A program made the position numbers and the translations under genes. Below are positions 1 through 8,422 of a DNA stretch of 64,000 nt, in pieces. The DNA is taken from contig NZ_BCXG01000010.1 of NCBI RefSeq assembly GCF_001894985.1, forward strand, positions 89,085 to 153,084, written 5' to 3'. This DNA is from Rhodococcus tukisamuensis NBRC 100609. GTDB taxonomy: Bacteria; Actinomycetota; Actinomycetes; Mycobacteriales; Mycobacteriaceae. A model generated the notes under the pieces. It saw nothing but the letters and a program-made list of their open reading frames with translations. It had not been told where the DNA came from and did no database searches. The first letter of the stretch is position 1, and every line of letters starts with the position of its first letter.

Positions 1-342
1 ACTTCCTATGCGAGTTCGCCGCCGACACCGGCGAACCCAGCAGTCGAACAGCCGGCCACGCAGCTGCCCACGAGCGGTGCGCTCGCACCTCACGATGTCT
101 ACAGCCAGCCGGCCTACGAGAACATGATCACCCAGATCGAGAACGGCTGGCTCAACGGTGGCTCGCAGGTTGCGGGCATCGGTGCGGGCGTCGGCGCGGT
201 GGTCGGCTGTGTGCTGTTCCTGTTCGTCGGCTGCATCCCCGGCGCCGCGATCGGCGCGACCATCGGTGCCGTCAACGGCATCACGAACGCGAACCCGGCG
301 GTCCAGCCGGCGGTGTTCGACTTCATCAAGACCCTCCCGTAG
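1..342 (+). CDS. C-terminal part of a glycine-rich membrane or exported protein (5' end outside window)
   Basis: The frame is open from base 1 to a TAG at 340-342, so the start lies upstream of the window. The visible 113 residues begin with a Pro/Ala-rich stretch (PPTPANPAVEQPATQLP), as in secreted actinobacterial proteins. A Gly/Ala/Val segment follows with repeated GxxxG spacing and two cysteines (GAGVGAVVGCVLFLFVGC), which looks like a glycine-zipper or membrane hairpin. The end is polar (FDFIKTLP). An internal ATG at 124 would give only 72 residues, but the upstream frame reads as coding. No function can be assigned. Its stop lies 8 bases from the stop of the convergent integrase gene. 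Confidence 0.6.
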   Translation, partial: TSYASSPPTPANPAVEQPATQLPTSGALAPHDVYSQPAYENMITQIENGWLNGGSQVAGIGAGVGAVVGCVLFLFVGCIPGAAIGATIGAVNGITNANPAVQPAVFDFIKTLP

Positions 343-350
343 GAAGGCTG

Positions 351-1418
351 TCAGCAGATCTCGTCGGCAGCGACGACGGCGTCGACCGTGGTGCCGCGTG
401 CCCTGCCGACGAGGTCGTAGGCGGGGTTCAGCGCGGCGGCATCCCGGACGGCCGTGCCCGCGCCGACGGTGTAACGCTGCGTGGTGTTCATCGACTCGTG
501 GCCCAGCATCCGCATCAGCGTGTAGATGCTCACGTTCTGGTCCGCCATCGCGGTCGCGAAGGTGTGCCGGAGCTGGTGCACCAGGGCGCCTTTCGCGCGG
601 TCCCCGTTGATTCCCGCGCGCCGGTAGGCGCGTTCGACGCGGTACTGGAGCGTGCCGCGGGTGATGCGCGCGCCGTCGCCGCCCACGAACATCGGATCCC
701 CGGGCCGGAACCGTTCCCACGGATCGGCGTTCGGTGCGAGCCGGCCCTTGGCCGTGTCCGGGAAACGCTCCGACCGGCTCGCCAGGTAATGACCCAGCAC
801 GTCGACCACGGCGGGTTCGACGGTGACCACCCGCTCCTTGTTGCCCTTGCCGTGGACGTGGATCACCTTCGCGGCGCCCGGCCCGTCGTCGCCGGTGTCG
901 CGCAGGTCGCCGAGGTCGACGGCGATCAGCTCGGCCATCCGCATGCCGGTCAGCAGCCCGGTCAGGATCACCGCCAGGTCCCGTTCCGGCCAGGCCCGCG
1001 CGCCGGTGTCGTCGGCGGACTGCAGCGTCGCGACCAGTCGTTCGACGGAATCCGCCTGGAACGCCTTGGGCAGCGTCTTGGGGGCCTTCGGCCGGAGCAC
1101 GGCGGACATCGGGTTGGCGACGATGGCGTCGAGCGAGAACAGGAAGTCGCAGAGCATGTTCCAGGTGGACCAGCACCGCCGGATGGACGCGGGCTGGTGG
1201 GTGCGCGCGTACCGGGCGAACGCCGCGCGGACCGTGGCCTTGTCGATGGCGTCGAGGGTCAGCTCGGCGGCGCCGGTGCCGGTCACCGCGGCCAACGCCT
1301 CCGAAATCACCTGGTAGTCCTGCCGATACGCCTTGAGGGTGTTCGGGGAGGGTTTGGCGGTGCTGCGGTGCACGAGGAAGTCCTCGAACCACGATGCGAG
1401 CCGTTGCTGTCCTGCCAT
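351..1418 (-). CDS. Tyrosine recombinase / integrase (XerC/D-like)
   Basis: A 355-residue site-specific recombinase. The N-terminal ~100 residues form a SAM-like core-binding domain (HRSTAKPSPNTLKAYRQDY). The catalytic domain shows the tyrosine recombinase signature: Arg in TGMRMAEL, Lys in HGKGNKERVV, HQLRHTFA, His in LGHE and the nucleophile Tyr in TQRYT. The ATG at 1418 was chosen because the product then begins just before the core-binding domain; the frame runs further upstream, but that extension is low-complexity Arg/Pro sequence. No excisionase, attachment repeat or tRNA is visible nearby, so this is either a solitary chromosomal recombinase or what remains of an element. Divergent from the NmrA-like gene. 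Confidence 0.88.
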   Translation of the reverse strand: MAGQQRLASWFEDFLVHRSTAKPSPNTLKAYRQDYQVISEALAAVTGTGAAELTLDAIDKATVRAAFARYARTHQPASIRRCWSTWNMLCDFLFSLDAIVANPMSAVLRPKAPKTLPKAFQADSVERLVATLQSADDTGARAWPERDLAVILTGLLTGMRMAELIAVDLGDLRDTGDDGPGAAKVIHVHGKGNKERVVTVEPAVVDVLGHYLASRSERFPDTAKGRLAPNADPWERFRPGDPMFVGGDGARITRGTLQYRVERAYRRAGINGDRAKGALVHQLRHTFATAMADQNVSIYTLMRMLGHESMNTTQRYTVGAGTAVRDAAALNPAYDLVGRARGTTVDAVVAADEIC

Positions 1419-1546
1419 GCGTCGATCTTGCCCGATCGGGCACGGCAGAAGCCAACGGCACCAACCGGATCCGAGTAGACGATGACGAATGCAATCGAGC
1501 GTCCAGGCCATGGATAGTCTTGCCGCGGGCCGGTTGACTCGTTTGC

Positions 1547-2383
1547 ATGACAACGACACTCGTACTTGGTGGAACAGGCAAGACCGGAAGCAGGGTCGCG
1601 GCGCGGCTGCGCGACCTCGGCGCGGACGTGCGCATCGGTTCGCGTGCCGGCGCGGTGCCATTCGACTGGGACGACGACACCAGCTGGGACCCGGCACTGC
1701 GCGGCGCCGACTCGGTGTACATCTGCTACTACCCCGACGTCTCGTTCCCGGGTGCGGCCGAGCGGGTCGGCGCGTTCGCCCGGGCGGCCGTGGCCAGCGG
1801 CGCACGCCGGCTGGTGCTGCTGTCCGGGCGCGGCGAGCCCGACGCCGTCCCGGCCGAGGACGCGGTGCGCGGCTCCGGCGCCGAGTGGACGGTGTTGCGC
1901 TGCGCCTGGTTCGCGCAGAACTTCAGCGAGCACTTTCTGGTCCAGCCGGTGCTCGACGGGGTTATCGCGCTGCCGGCGGGGGATGTCGCCGAGCCGTTCG
2001 TCGACACCGAGGACGTCGCCGACGTGGCCGTCGCGGCGCTCACGCGAGACGGCCACGCCGGGCGGACCTACGAGCTCACCGGGCCCCGGCTGGTCACCTT
2101 TGCCGACGTCGCCGGCGAGCTGACCCGGGCGACCGGCCGCGACATTCGATACCTGCCGATCACCGCCGAGCAGTATGCCGACGCGGCCGGGCGGGCGGGC
2201 GTCCCGGCCGAGGAGATCGAGCCACTGTCCGAGCTGTTCGCCCGCGTGCTCGACGGACACAACGCGTACCTGAGCGACGACGTCGAGCGTGTCCTGGGCC
2301 GGCGCCCCCGCGACTTCGTCGACTACGCACGCGCCGCCGCGGCCACCGGCGTCTGGTCGCCGGATCCGGTTTCGGTCGCCTGA
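1547..2383 (+). CDS. NmrA-family NAD(P)-binding protein (atypical short-chain dehydrogenase)
   Basis: A 278-residue protein with an N-terminal Rossmann nucleotide-binding motif (VLGGTGKTGSRVAARL, residues ~5-20). A strand-rich core follows (LVLLSGRG near 90) and then the NmrA/YtfG-type substrate region (ELTGPRLVTFADVA near 175). No SDR YxxxK catalytic pair is evident, as in NmrA-like redox sensors and NAD(P)H:quinone oxidoreductase relatives. It probably binds NAD(P)H, either as a sensor or as a minor reductase; the substrate is unknown. Divergent from the integrase. Confidence 0.8.
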   Translation: MTTTLVLGGTGKTGSRVAARLRDLGADVRIGSRAGAVPFDWDDDTSWDPALRGADSVYICYYPDVSFPGAAERVGAFARAAVASGARRLVLLSGRGEPDAVPAEDAVRGSGAEWTVLRCAWFAQNFSEHFLVQPVLDGVIALPAGDVAEPFVDTEDVADVAVAALTRDGHAGRTYELTGPRLVTFADVAGELTRATGRDIRYLPITAEQYADAAGRAGVPAEEIEPLSELFARVLDGHNAYLSDDVERVLGRRPRDFVDYARAAAATGVWSPDPVSVA

Positions 2384-2444
2384 CGGCAGAGACGGCCTGC
2401 TCGGCGGGAAGTGACGACGCCGGCCACCGGTCGGGTCTACCCGG

Positions 2445-2960
2445 TCATCCCTGGCGGGCCCGGAGAGCGGCCGCGAACTTCCGTCCCGGCTCCGGGTCGA
2501 CCCCGAAGAGTTCGGCGTACCGTTCGTGAATCTCCGCCCACTTCTCGTGTGCCATCTCCTCGGTGACGTGCTCGCCGCGCAGGTGTGGATCGAGCCGCAA
2601 CAGGTAGGCCTCCCAGCCGGTCGCGGTCTGCGCCACGAGGGTGAGGTCGTCGTCGATCGCGCAGGTGAAGGTCAGCCGGCAGCCGTCGCCCTCGGCGGCG
2701 ACCTCGAAGCTCTGCGGCAGCCCGGCGTAGGTCCAGGCCAGGCGCTGGGGCGGATCGACCTCCGTCACCTCGAGGGTCGCGCCGCCGGCCTCGAAGGTCT
2801 CGCCCACCGCCGGTGTCCAGTCGACGGAGGCAGGGAACCAGCGCTCGAGTTCTGCCGGCACGCTGACCGCCCGCCACGCGCGCTCGACCGGGTCGGCGAG
2901 GCTGAGCGTGAAGCGCAGTGTCGGGTGGTCGTCGATCGTTTCCAGGGTTCCGTGGATCAC
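2445..2960 (-). CDS. SRPBCC / AHSA1-like ligand-binding protein
   Basis: A 171-residue protein beginning at GTG 2960, chosen because GGAGGAG lies 5 bases upstream; the frame extends further upstream without such a site. It has the START-like helix-grip layout of Aha1 C-terminal-like proteins: an early strand (LRFTLSLADPVERAWRAVS), the W-F-P substrate-pocket region (LERWFPASVDWTP), and a long C-terminal helix containing YLLRLDPHLRG and HEKWAEIHERYAELF. The family binds hydrophobic ligands, and many actinobacterial members are found with small regulators, but none lies adjacent here. Confidence 0.78.
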   Translation of the reverse strand: MIHGTLETIDDHPTLRFTLSLADPVERAWRAVSVPAELERWFPASVDWTPAVGETFEAGGATLEVTEVDPPQRLAWTYAGLPQSFEVAAEGDGCRLTFTCAIDDDLTLVAQTATGWEAYLLRLDPHLRGEHVTEEMAHEKWAEIHERYAELFGVDPEPGRKFAAALRARQG

Positions 2961-3169
2961 GGGTTCTCCTCCAGTTGCCGTTTCCGGGGGTCTGATCGGT
3001 TGTGGATTCTCCTTCACGTGTCGTTCGAGGGCGTCGTTGCGCGACGACAGATCGGCGTGAACTGCGCCGCGCAAGGCCAAACGCGGCGGCGGCGCCGCTC
3101 GATCATCGAGTCCGGCGTCACCCGGATCCGATCCCGGTGTCGACGGTCCCGGGCGCCATCGCCGTCAAT

Positions 3170-3187
3170 CGAGTAGTCGACTACTCG
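3170..3187. promoter_or_regulatory. Perfect 18-bp palindrome, possible operator
   Basis: CGAGTAGTCGACTACTCG equals its own reverse complement over all 18 bases. It lies between the divergent SRPBCC gene (start 2960) and the NTF2-like gene (start 3280), 92 bases upstream of the latter. Size and position fit a dimeric repressor site. No cognate regulator is adjacent. Confidence 0.45.
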
Positions 3188-3279
3188 CGCGTTCGGCGGT
3201 CTGCGACGTCAGCCTTGAGAGAGGAAGCTGCCGAGCGGCGCCGGCGAACGTGCCGCGCACACAGGCGTATGGAGTAGAG

Positions 3280-3807
3280 ATGCCCGATCCCCGCCACACC
3301 TCGACCACCACAGCCCCGCCAAGGGACGTCTCCGACGCGGAACTCGTCCGGTGGGCCATTGGCCGCCTCAACGCCAAGGACATCGACAGCCTGCGCACTT
3401 TCTGGACGGCCAACTCCGTCGTGCACTTCCCGACCGGGACATGTCGTGGAACCGCCGACATCGCCGCCTACTTCGAGCAGGTCTTCGCCGCCGTGCCGGA
3501 CTTCGACCTGGAGATCGAATCGATCGCCCAGTCCGGCGGCGACGTCTTCGTCCACTGGCATCTGACCGGTCGTCACGTCGGCCCCTTGTTCGGCATCGCG
3601 GGCACCGGGCGGCGAATCGACTTCGAGGGCATCGAACACTTCGTCATCGCAGACGGGAAGGTCGTCACCAACACGGTGCGCTACGACCAGATGGAGTTCG
3701 CTCGCCAGATCAAGATGCTGCCCCTCGACGGATCGATTGCGGATCGCGCGATGAAGGCCGTCTTCAACGCCAAGACGCGGGTAGTGGGCATCGCTCGCCG
3801 CGGCTGA
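3280..3807 (+). CDS. NTF2-like / SnoaL-type polyketide cyclase family protein
   Basis: A 175-residue protein with the cone-shaped NTF2-like fold pattern: a helix (ELVRWAIGRLNAKDIDSLRTF), a strand with an aromatic-lined pocket (SVVHFPTGT), the region around FEQVFAAVPDFDLEIESI, and the terminal sheet (HWHLTGRHVGPLFGIAGTGRRI). This resembles SnoaL-like ester cyclases and limonene-epoxide-hydrolase relatives; the exact reaction is unknown. An ATG at 3250 is in frame, but 3280 has GGAG just upstream and removes an uninformative ten-residue leader. Confidence 0.72.
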   Translation: MPDPRHTSTTTAPPRDVSDAELVRWAIGRLNAKDIDSLRTFWTANSVVHFPTGTCRGTADIAAYFEQVFAAVPDFDLEIESIAQSGGDVFVHWHLTGRHVGPLFGIAGTGRRIDFEGIEHFVIADGKVVTNTVRYDQMEFARQIKMLPLDGSIADRAMKAVFNAKTRVVGIARRG

Positions 3808-3913
3808 ACCGTGGCACCACGCTTGAAGGTCCGGACCGGGTGAGCGACCAACCGCGTGTCCAGCCGCATCGGCAACGGCCGAGCCGGCTCTGACGCCCCG
3901 AGGAAGTGGTCGC

Positions 3914-4226
3914 GTGAACACATCGACGATCGTCTCCGTCAACGGCCGCCCCACCCGCGTCCGAGTGCGGCATCCGGCCGGCCGGGCGTACCGAACTCAT
4001 GGCAGCGGCCAATCGACACCCTCGGCCGACCCTGGTCATGTGGGGCGAGAGGGACCGGGTCCAGCCTGCACATCACCTCGTCGCTGCCCGGAGCATGTAC
4101 CCGCATGCCGAGACGCATCTGTTTCCCGGTGTCGGCCACATGCCGCAACTCGAGTGCCCCGACGACTTCGCGGCCCTCGTATCGGCCTTTCTCGCCGATG
4201 CCGCCACTGCGGACCAGCTCGAGTAG
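3914..4226 (+). pseudogene. Alpha/beta hydrolase remnant with internal deletion
   Basis: The first ~20 codons from GTG 3914 (MNTSTIVSVNGRPTRVRV) look like the N-terminus of an alpha/beta hydrolase. The frame then changes to one encoding a typical hydrolase C-terminus (TLVMWGERDRVQPAHHL, then HLFPGVGHMPQLECPDDF), which contains the catalytic Asp and His regions and ends at 4226. The nucleophile elbow and the core (~180 residues) are missing. The two ends were evidently joined by a deletion. Confidence 0.65.
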
Positions 4227-4316
4227 GGCGGCCGTCGCCACGACTCCTGTCCGTGGTCGTCGATGCGTCCACCAGCATCGCTCCCAACGGGCCTGCCGGC
4301 GGGGTGCAGCAATCGG

Positions 4317-4655
4317 TCAGCGCTGGCGCCCCGTCGCTCCGAGCCAGATCCACAGCGACGATGCTGCGCCGATCAGGCCGGCGACGGCGAGTGCTGATGG
4401 GCCCCATTCGATGACGAGAGTCGAGACGTGAGTGCCCGTAGCGGGGAAGGTCAGTTCACAGCGCGACGCGACGATGACGACCCAGGCCTTGCGGAACAGG
4501 GCGGGGGAGGCCACCACGCTGTCGGCGCCGGCCAGGATGGATGGCGGGATGATCGGCTGCGAGATGCAAACTTCGATTGGGGCGTTGACGAAGAACGCAG
4601 CGATGTAGACGACGAGACCGGCGGCGATGCCGAGCAGTGCGAGCGCTTTGCGCAT
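4317..4655 (-). CDS. Small membrane protein, two transmembrane segments
   Basis: A 112-residue protein with an N-terminal hydrophobic segment (LALLGIAAGLVVYIAAFFV) and a second near the C-terminus (ALAVAGLIGAASSLWIWLG). The ~55 residues between them would lie outside the cytoplasm and contain two cysteines (EVCISQP and SRCELTF) that could pair. A GGGGGAAG stretch precedes the ATG. No family is recognised. The 39-residue membrane peptide gene lies 121 bp upstream on the same strand. Confidence 0.6.
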   Translation of the reverse strand: MRKALALLGIAAGLVVYIAAFFVNAPIEVCISQPIIPPSILAGADSVVASPALFRKAWVVIVASRCELTFPATGTHVSTLVIEWGPSALAVAGLIGAASSLWIWLGATGRQR

Positions 4656-4776
4656 CTGGCGGCTTCCCCCTGGTCGTTTACTGGCGCGGCCCCGACTCGC
4701 CGCTGCTGGTGGGCGTCGGGTCGTTCATTGCTCTGGGCTGCAGAGATGGTGCGCCCCGGTGCGCGATGTTGTGTGT

Positions 4777-4896
4777 CTAGTTGATGCGCAGAATGATGAA
4801 GGACATGACCGCCGCGAAGGTCAGGATGGGGATGCTCCACGCGAGGCGTGCTCGTTGGTAGCGAACCCAGGTTCGGGCGATATCCGTGAAAGTCAT
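4777..4896 (-). CDS. 39-residue single-pass membrane peptide
   Basis: ATG at 4896 to TAG at 4777-4779. The basic amphipathic N-terminus (RTWVRYQRARLAW) leads into one hydrophobic segment (IPILTFAAVMSFIILRI). It is too short for ordinary gene finders. GGCGGGGA lies directly upstream of the ATG. Same strand as, and 121 bp upstream of, the two-TM protein, so the two may be cotranscribed. Function unknown. Confidence 0.4.
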   Translation of the reverse strand: MTFTDIARTWVRYQRARLAWSIPILTFAAVMSFIILRIN

Positions 4897-5453
4897 TCCC
4901 CGCCAACTGGGTTGATGCACCTGATGGCCCCCTCATCTGCTGCCGATCGCCACCGTATCAAGTGCAGTGCGAACGGTCGTCTGCTACTGCGACCTGCACT
5001 GGTGGCCCGTCCCGGTGGGGCAGCATTGGCGCGTCCGTCGGGCCGGCACTACAGGCGGGCGAGGTCTCGAACTTCCTGCACCGAAGACTGGGTTGGTTGA
5101 CCAGTCGGTAATTGCACTTGCGGAGGGCTCCCGATCACACAGATCTGGACGAGTTCCAGATTGTGGTCAGGTCTGTGCGCGATCAGGTGTCGGACCGGAG
5201 CGATCCCATCGTGCCGTTGGTGGATGAACGTTTCCGCATGTTCCGAAACCGAGCTGGACTTCGAGTTCGGGACAGGTCAGGTGTCCAGGATTGAGATGCA
5301 GGACGGGTCACCCGGATGCCCGTGCCGGCCTCTGGTGGAGATCGGATTCGTCTCCGGGCTCGATCGCCCGTTTCGGTGGTTGACAGCCCGCCGGTCGGCG
5401 GCGTACCCACGTACCGTGGAGGCATCGGGACAGTCGACGGAAGTGACGGTTGG
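4897..5453. other. Intergenic stretch without a supported gene
   Basis: The frames here are short and lack family resemblance or good ribosome-binding sites. It must hold the divergent promoters of the membrane peptides (- strand) and the first LAL regulator (+ strand). The LAL frame can be extended back to 5316, but the added 46 residues look non-coding. Confidence 0.4.
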
Positions 5454-7778
5454 ATGACGCTCGCCGTACCGGGCATGGTTGGGAACCTGCCCATCGCGTT
5501 GACCAGTTTCGTCGGCCGCCGTCGTGAGTTGACCGAGGCGCGGCGGCTACTGGCCACCTCGCGCTTGGTGACGCTGACCGGGATCGGCGGGGTAGGCAAG
5601 ACCAGGCTTGCGTTGAAGGTCGCCGAAGATTCTCGAAGGGGCTTCGGTGATGGCATACGGCTGGTCGAACTCGCCGAGGTCCACGACCCGGAGTCCCTGA
5701 AAGACGCGGTCGCGATCGCCGTCGGATTGCGCGTCCGCGCCGCCCGTCCTCCCCTGGACATGCTGGTGGAGTACCTCGCGCCGCTGCGGCTGCTGCTGAT
5801 CATGGACAACTGCGAGCACCTGGTCGAAGCGGTCTCGCCGCTGTGCGAGGTGCTGTTGCGCAGGTGCCCCGAGGTTCGAATTCTGGCATCGAGCCGCGAG
5901 CCGCTGGGTATCGACGGGGAGGCGGTCCTGCGGGTTCCGCCGTTGTCGGTCCCGGATCCGCGGCATGCACCACAGTTGGAGGGACTTCCGCAGTACGAGG
6001 CGGTCACGTTGTTCGTCGAGCGTGCCGCGGCCGCCGTTCCCGAGTTCCGGCTCACCGAAGAAAACCAGGGCGCCGTCGTCGGGATCTGTCGCCAGCTGGA
6101 CGGTCTGCCGTTGCCGATCGAACTGGCGGCGGCACGGTTGCGGGCGATGTCGGCGGAGCAGATCCAGGAACGACTGACCGACCGTTACCGGTTGCTGAAC
6201 AGGGGAAGTCGTTCGGCTCCGACGCGACAGCAGTCGCTGCGTGCGTGCGTCGACTGGAGTCACGATCTGTGCTCGGAGCAGGAACAGAAGCTGTGGCACC
6301 GGCTGGCGGTCTTTGCGGGCAGCTTCGAACTGGACGCGGCCGAGGGCGTCTGCTCCGAGGGCTTCGTCGACGGCGAGCTGTTGGATGGCGTGGCCTCCTT
6401 GATCGACAAGTCGATACTGATCCGTGAGGAGCCGGGCCGTGCCGTGAGGTACCGGATGTTGGAGACGATCCGCGACTACGGCGAGGAGAAACTCCGTGAG
6501 ACCGGCGAGCACACCGCTTTCCTGCGGCGGTACCGCGACTGGTACGAACGGCTCGCATTGCAGGCCGCGGACGAGTGGATCAGCGCTCATCAGGGGGCGT
6601 GGATCGCCCGCCTCGACCGTGAACAGGCGAATCTGCGCGACGCGCTGACGATCAGCCTCACCGGGGACGAGGAGGACGCCGCCGTCGGGCTGCGGATGGC
6701 CACCGCGTTGTATCCCTTCTGGCTCTCCCGTGGCCGGCTCAGCGAAGGACGCCGCTGGCTCGAACGTGCACTGGCCTGCCCGAGCGCGGCTACGACGGCC
6801 GAACGCGCCGAGGCACTGTATGCCTGCAGCGCCCTCGCCTCGATGCAGGGCGATGTCCGGGCCGGGATGGCCCGCGTGAAGGAGGGGCGTGAACTGAACC
6901 GGGAGGGCCACGATGCGGTGGCGGACGCCCTGATCACTCACGTCGAGGGCCTTCTGTCGGTCGCAGCCGGTGACTTCGGGCGAGGGGTCGAATGCCTGGA
7001 GGCGAGTCTCCGGGTCTTCCGCTCGAAGGGCATGCGACTGCAGATCGTCGAGGACCTGGTCGGTCTCGGGTTGGCCACGGTACTGCTCGGCGACGCGGAA
7101 CGGGCTGCCGCGTGGCACACGCAGGTGCTCGCGATCACCGAACCCTGCGGCGAAGCCGTCTTCCGGACCTACTCGTTGTGGGCCACGGGTATGGCGGAGT
7201 TGCAGCGGGGCGACCCCGCGCGAGCGGTCTCCCTGTTCGAGGAAGGACTGCGGTTAACGCGGTCGGTGGACGACCCGCTGAGCGCTGCCTGGTTCCTGGA
7301 CGTGCTGGCATGGATTGCGGCCGCGGCGCAGGAGTTCGGACGAGCGGCGACCTTGAGGGGTTCGGCCATGGCGATGTGGCAGATCGTGGACGGACCGACG
7401 GTCCGATTTCCCAGCCTGCTCGTTCACCGCGACGAGTGCCGGCGCCAGATCGTCGGTGGGATCGGTGAACGGGGGTACGAGGCGGCACTTCGCCGCGGCC
7501 GGGAGTTGACATTCGAGGGAGCAGTCGCGTTCGCACTCCGAGAGGAGGACGTGGCGGTTGAACCCGAGCCGGCTGAGGTCGCGACGAACCTGACCCGACG
7601 CGAGCGACAGGTTGTCGATCTGGTGGCGCAGGGACTGACCAACAAGGCGATCGCCGAACAGTTGGTCATCTCTCCGCGCACCGCTCAGGGTCACGTCGAG
7701 AACGTGCTGACCAAGCTCGGCTTCACCTCCCGGACCCAGATCGCGGCGTGGTCCGCCGAGCGCACCCGAGATCGGTAG
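5454..7778 (+). CDS. LAL-type LuxR regulator with NB-ARC-like ATPase and TPR domains
   Basis: A 774-residue regulator. It begins with the FVGRRRELTEARRLL motif typical of AfsR/LAL ATPases. Walker A (TGIGGVGKTRLAL, ~40) and Walker B (LLLIMDNCEHLVE, ~115) follow, with sensor-like GLPLPIELAAARLRAM (~220) and the winged-helix region (ACVDWSHDLCSEQEQKLW). TPR-like helices fill ~380-690. A C-terminal LuxR helix-turn-helix (TRRERQVVDLVAQGLTNKAI) ends the protein. It presumably binds DNA in an ATP/ligand-dependent way; the signal is unknown. ATG 5454 was chosen because homology begins directly after it. It is a close paralogue of the equally long regulator at 29672-31996. Confidence 0.9.
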   Translation: MTLAVPGMVGNLPIALTSFVGRRRELTEARRLLATSRLVTLTGIGGVGKTRLALKVAEDSRRGFGDGIRLVELAEVHDPESLKDAVAIAVGLRVRAARPPLDMLVEYLAPLRLLLIMDNCEHLVEAVSPLCEVLLRRCPEVRILASSREPLGIDGEAVLRVPPLSVPDPRHAPQLEGLPQYEAVTLFVERAAAAVPEFRLTEENQGAVVGICRQLDGLPLPIELAAARLRAMSAEQIQERLTDRYRLLNRGSRSAPTRQQSLRACVDWSHDLCSEQEQKLWHRLAVFAGSFELDAAEGVCSEGFVDGELLDGVASLIDKSILIREEPGRAVRYRMLETIRDYGEEKLRETGEHTAFLRRYRDWYERLALQAADEWISAHQGAWIARLDREQANLRDALTISLTGDEEDAAVGLRMATALYPFWLSRGRLSEGRRWLERALACPSAATTAERAEALYACSALASMQGDVRAGMARVKEGRELNREGHDAVADALITHVEGLLSVAAGDFGRGVECLEASLRVFRSKGMRLQIVEDLVGLGLATVLLGDAERAAAWHTQVLAITEPCGEAVFRTYSLWATGMAELQRGDPARAVSLFEEGLRLTRSVDDPLSAAWFLDVLAWIAAAAQEFGRAATLRGSAMAMWQIVDGPTVRFPSLLVHRDECRRQIVGGIGERGYEAALRRGRELTFEGAVAFALREEDVAVEPEPAEVATNLTRRERQVVDLVAQGLTNKAIAEQLVISPRTAQGHVENVLTKLGFTSRTQIAAWSAERTRDR

Positions 7779-8019
7779 GCGAAGTCGGGTCCGAGTGCCG
7801 TCTCGTCGCCGGAACAGCTACGGAACAGTCCAACGATCGGCAGAACCACCAGGGCGTGTTGATCAAGTGCCCGATGCCCGCGGTGTCGCGGCCGCGGTGG
7901 GCGCGGTGGGTGGGGACGGCCTGTTCCGCCTGTTGGGGGTGGAGCGAATCTTGTGTGCAGCGCGCCCGCGTCGGCGAGGATGGGTCCGATCCCTGAATCG
8001 AGAAGAAGGAGTCGACGCG

Positions 8020-8361
8020 ATGGCGAAGTACCTGATCTCGTTCCCGAGTGGCGCCATGGCCGTTCCCGACGAGGATATGCAGGCAGTTTCGGATGCGGCG
8101 CACGCGGTGGTGGACGAGGCGAAGGAGGCCGGCGTGTGGGTGTTCGGCGGTGGAATCGACGAGAGCGTTCCGCCGGTCCTCGTCGATGGGGATGGCGCGG
8201 TGACCGAGGGCACGTACCCGCAGACGAAGCAGCTCGAAGGCGGCTACACCGTATTGGAGGTGCCCTCCCGCGAGGCGGCACTGGAATGGGCTGCGAAGAT
8301 CGCGGTTGCCTGTCGGTGCGCGCAGGAGGTGCGCGCGTTCGGGTACGACCCCGCCAGCTGA
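8020..8361 (+). CDS. YCII / DGPF-domain protein
   Basis: A 113-residue protein starting MAKYLISFPSGAM and containing the ferredoxin-like YCII fold. It includes the GGGI segment and the acidic ESVPPVLVDGDGAVTEGTYPQTKQ loop, equivalent to the VTDGPFAETKE loop of the family. The C-terminal helix is SREAALEWAAKIAVACRCAQEVRAF. YCII proteins usually sit beside ECF42 sigma factors, but none is adjacent here; compare the pair at 60274-61836. The start is preceded by AGAAGAAGGA. Precise function unknown. Confidence 0.78.
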   Translation: MAKYLISFPSGAMAVPDEDMQAVSDAAHAVVDEAKEAGVWVFGGGIDESVPPVLVDGDGAVTEGTYPQTKQLEGGYTVLEVPSREAALEWAAKIAVACRCAQEVRAFGYDPAS

Positions 8362-8422
8362 CGGGGTTCGACCTCGCGGGCAATCGCATTCTGGCTTTGG
8401 CGCGGCGAGCACCGCGCGCGGG

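Noticed and set aside
351..1418. Integrase as evidence for an intact integrative element or prophage with att sites
   Set aside because: No tRNA, direct repeats, excisionase, capsid or transfer genes are visible. The fragments further right (DnaB-like, Tn3) are not linked to it.
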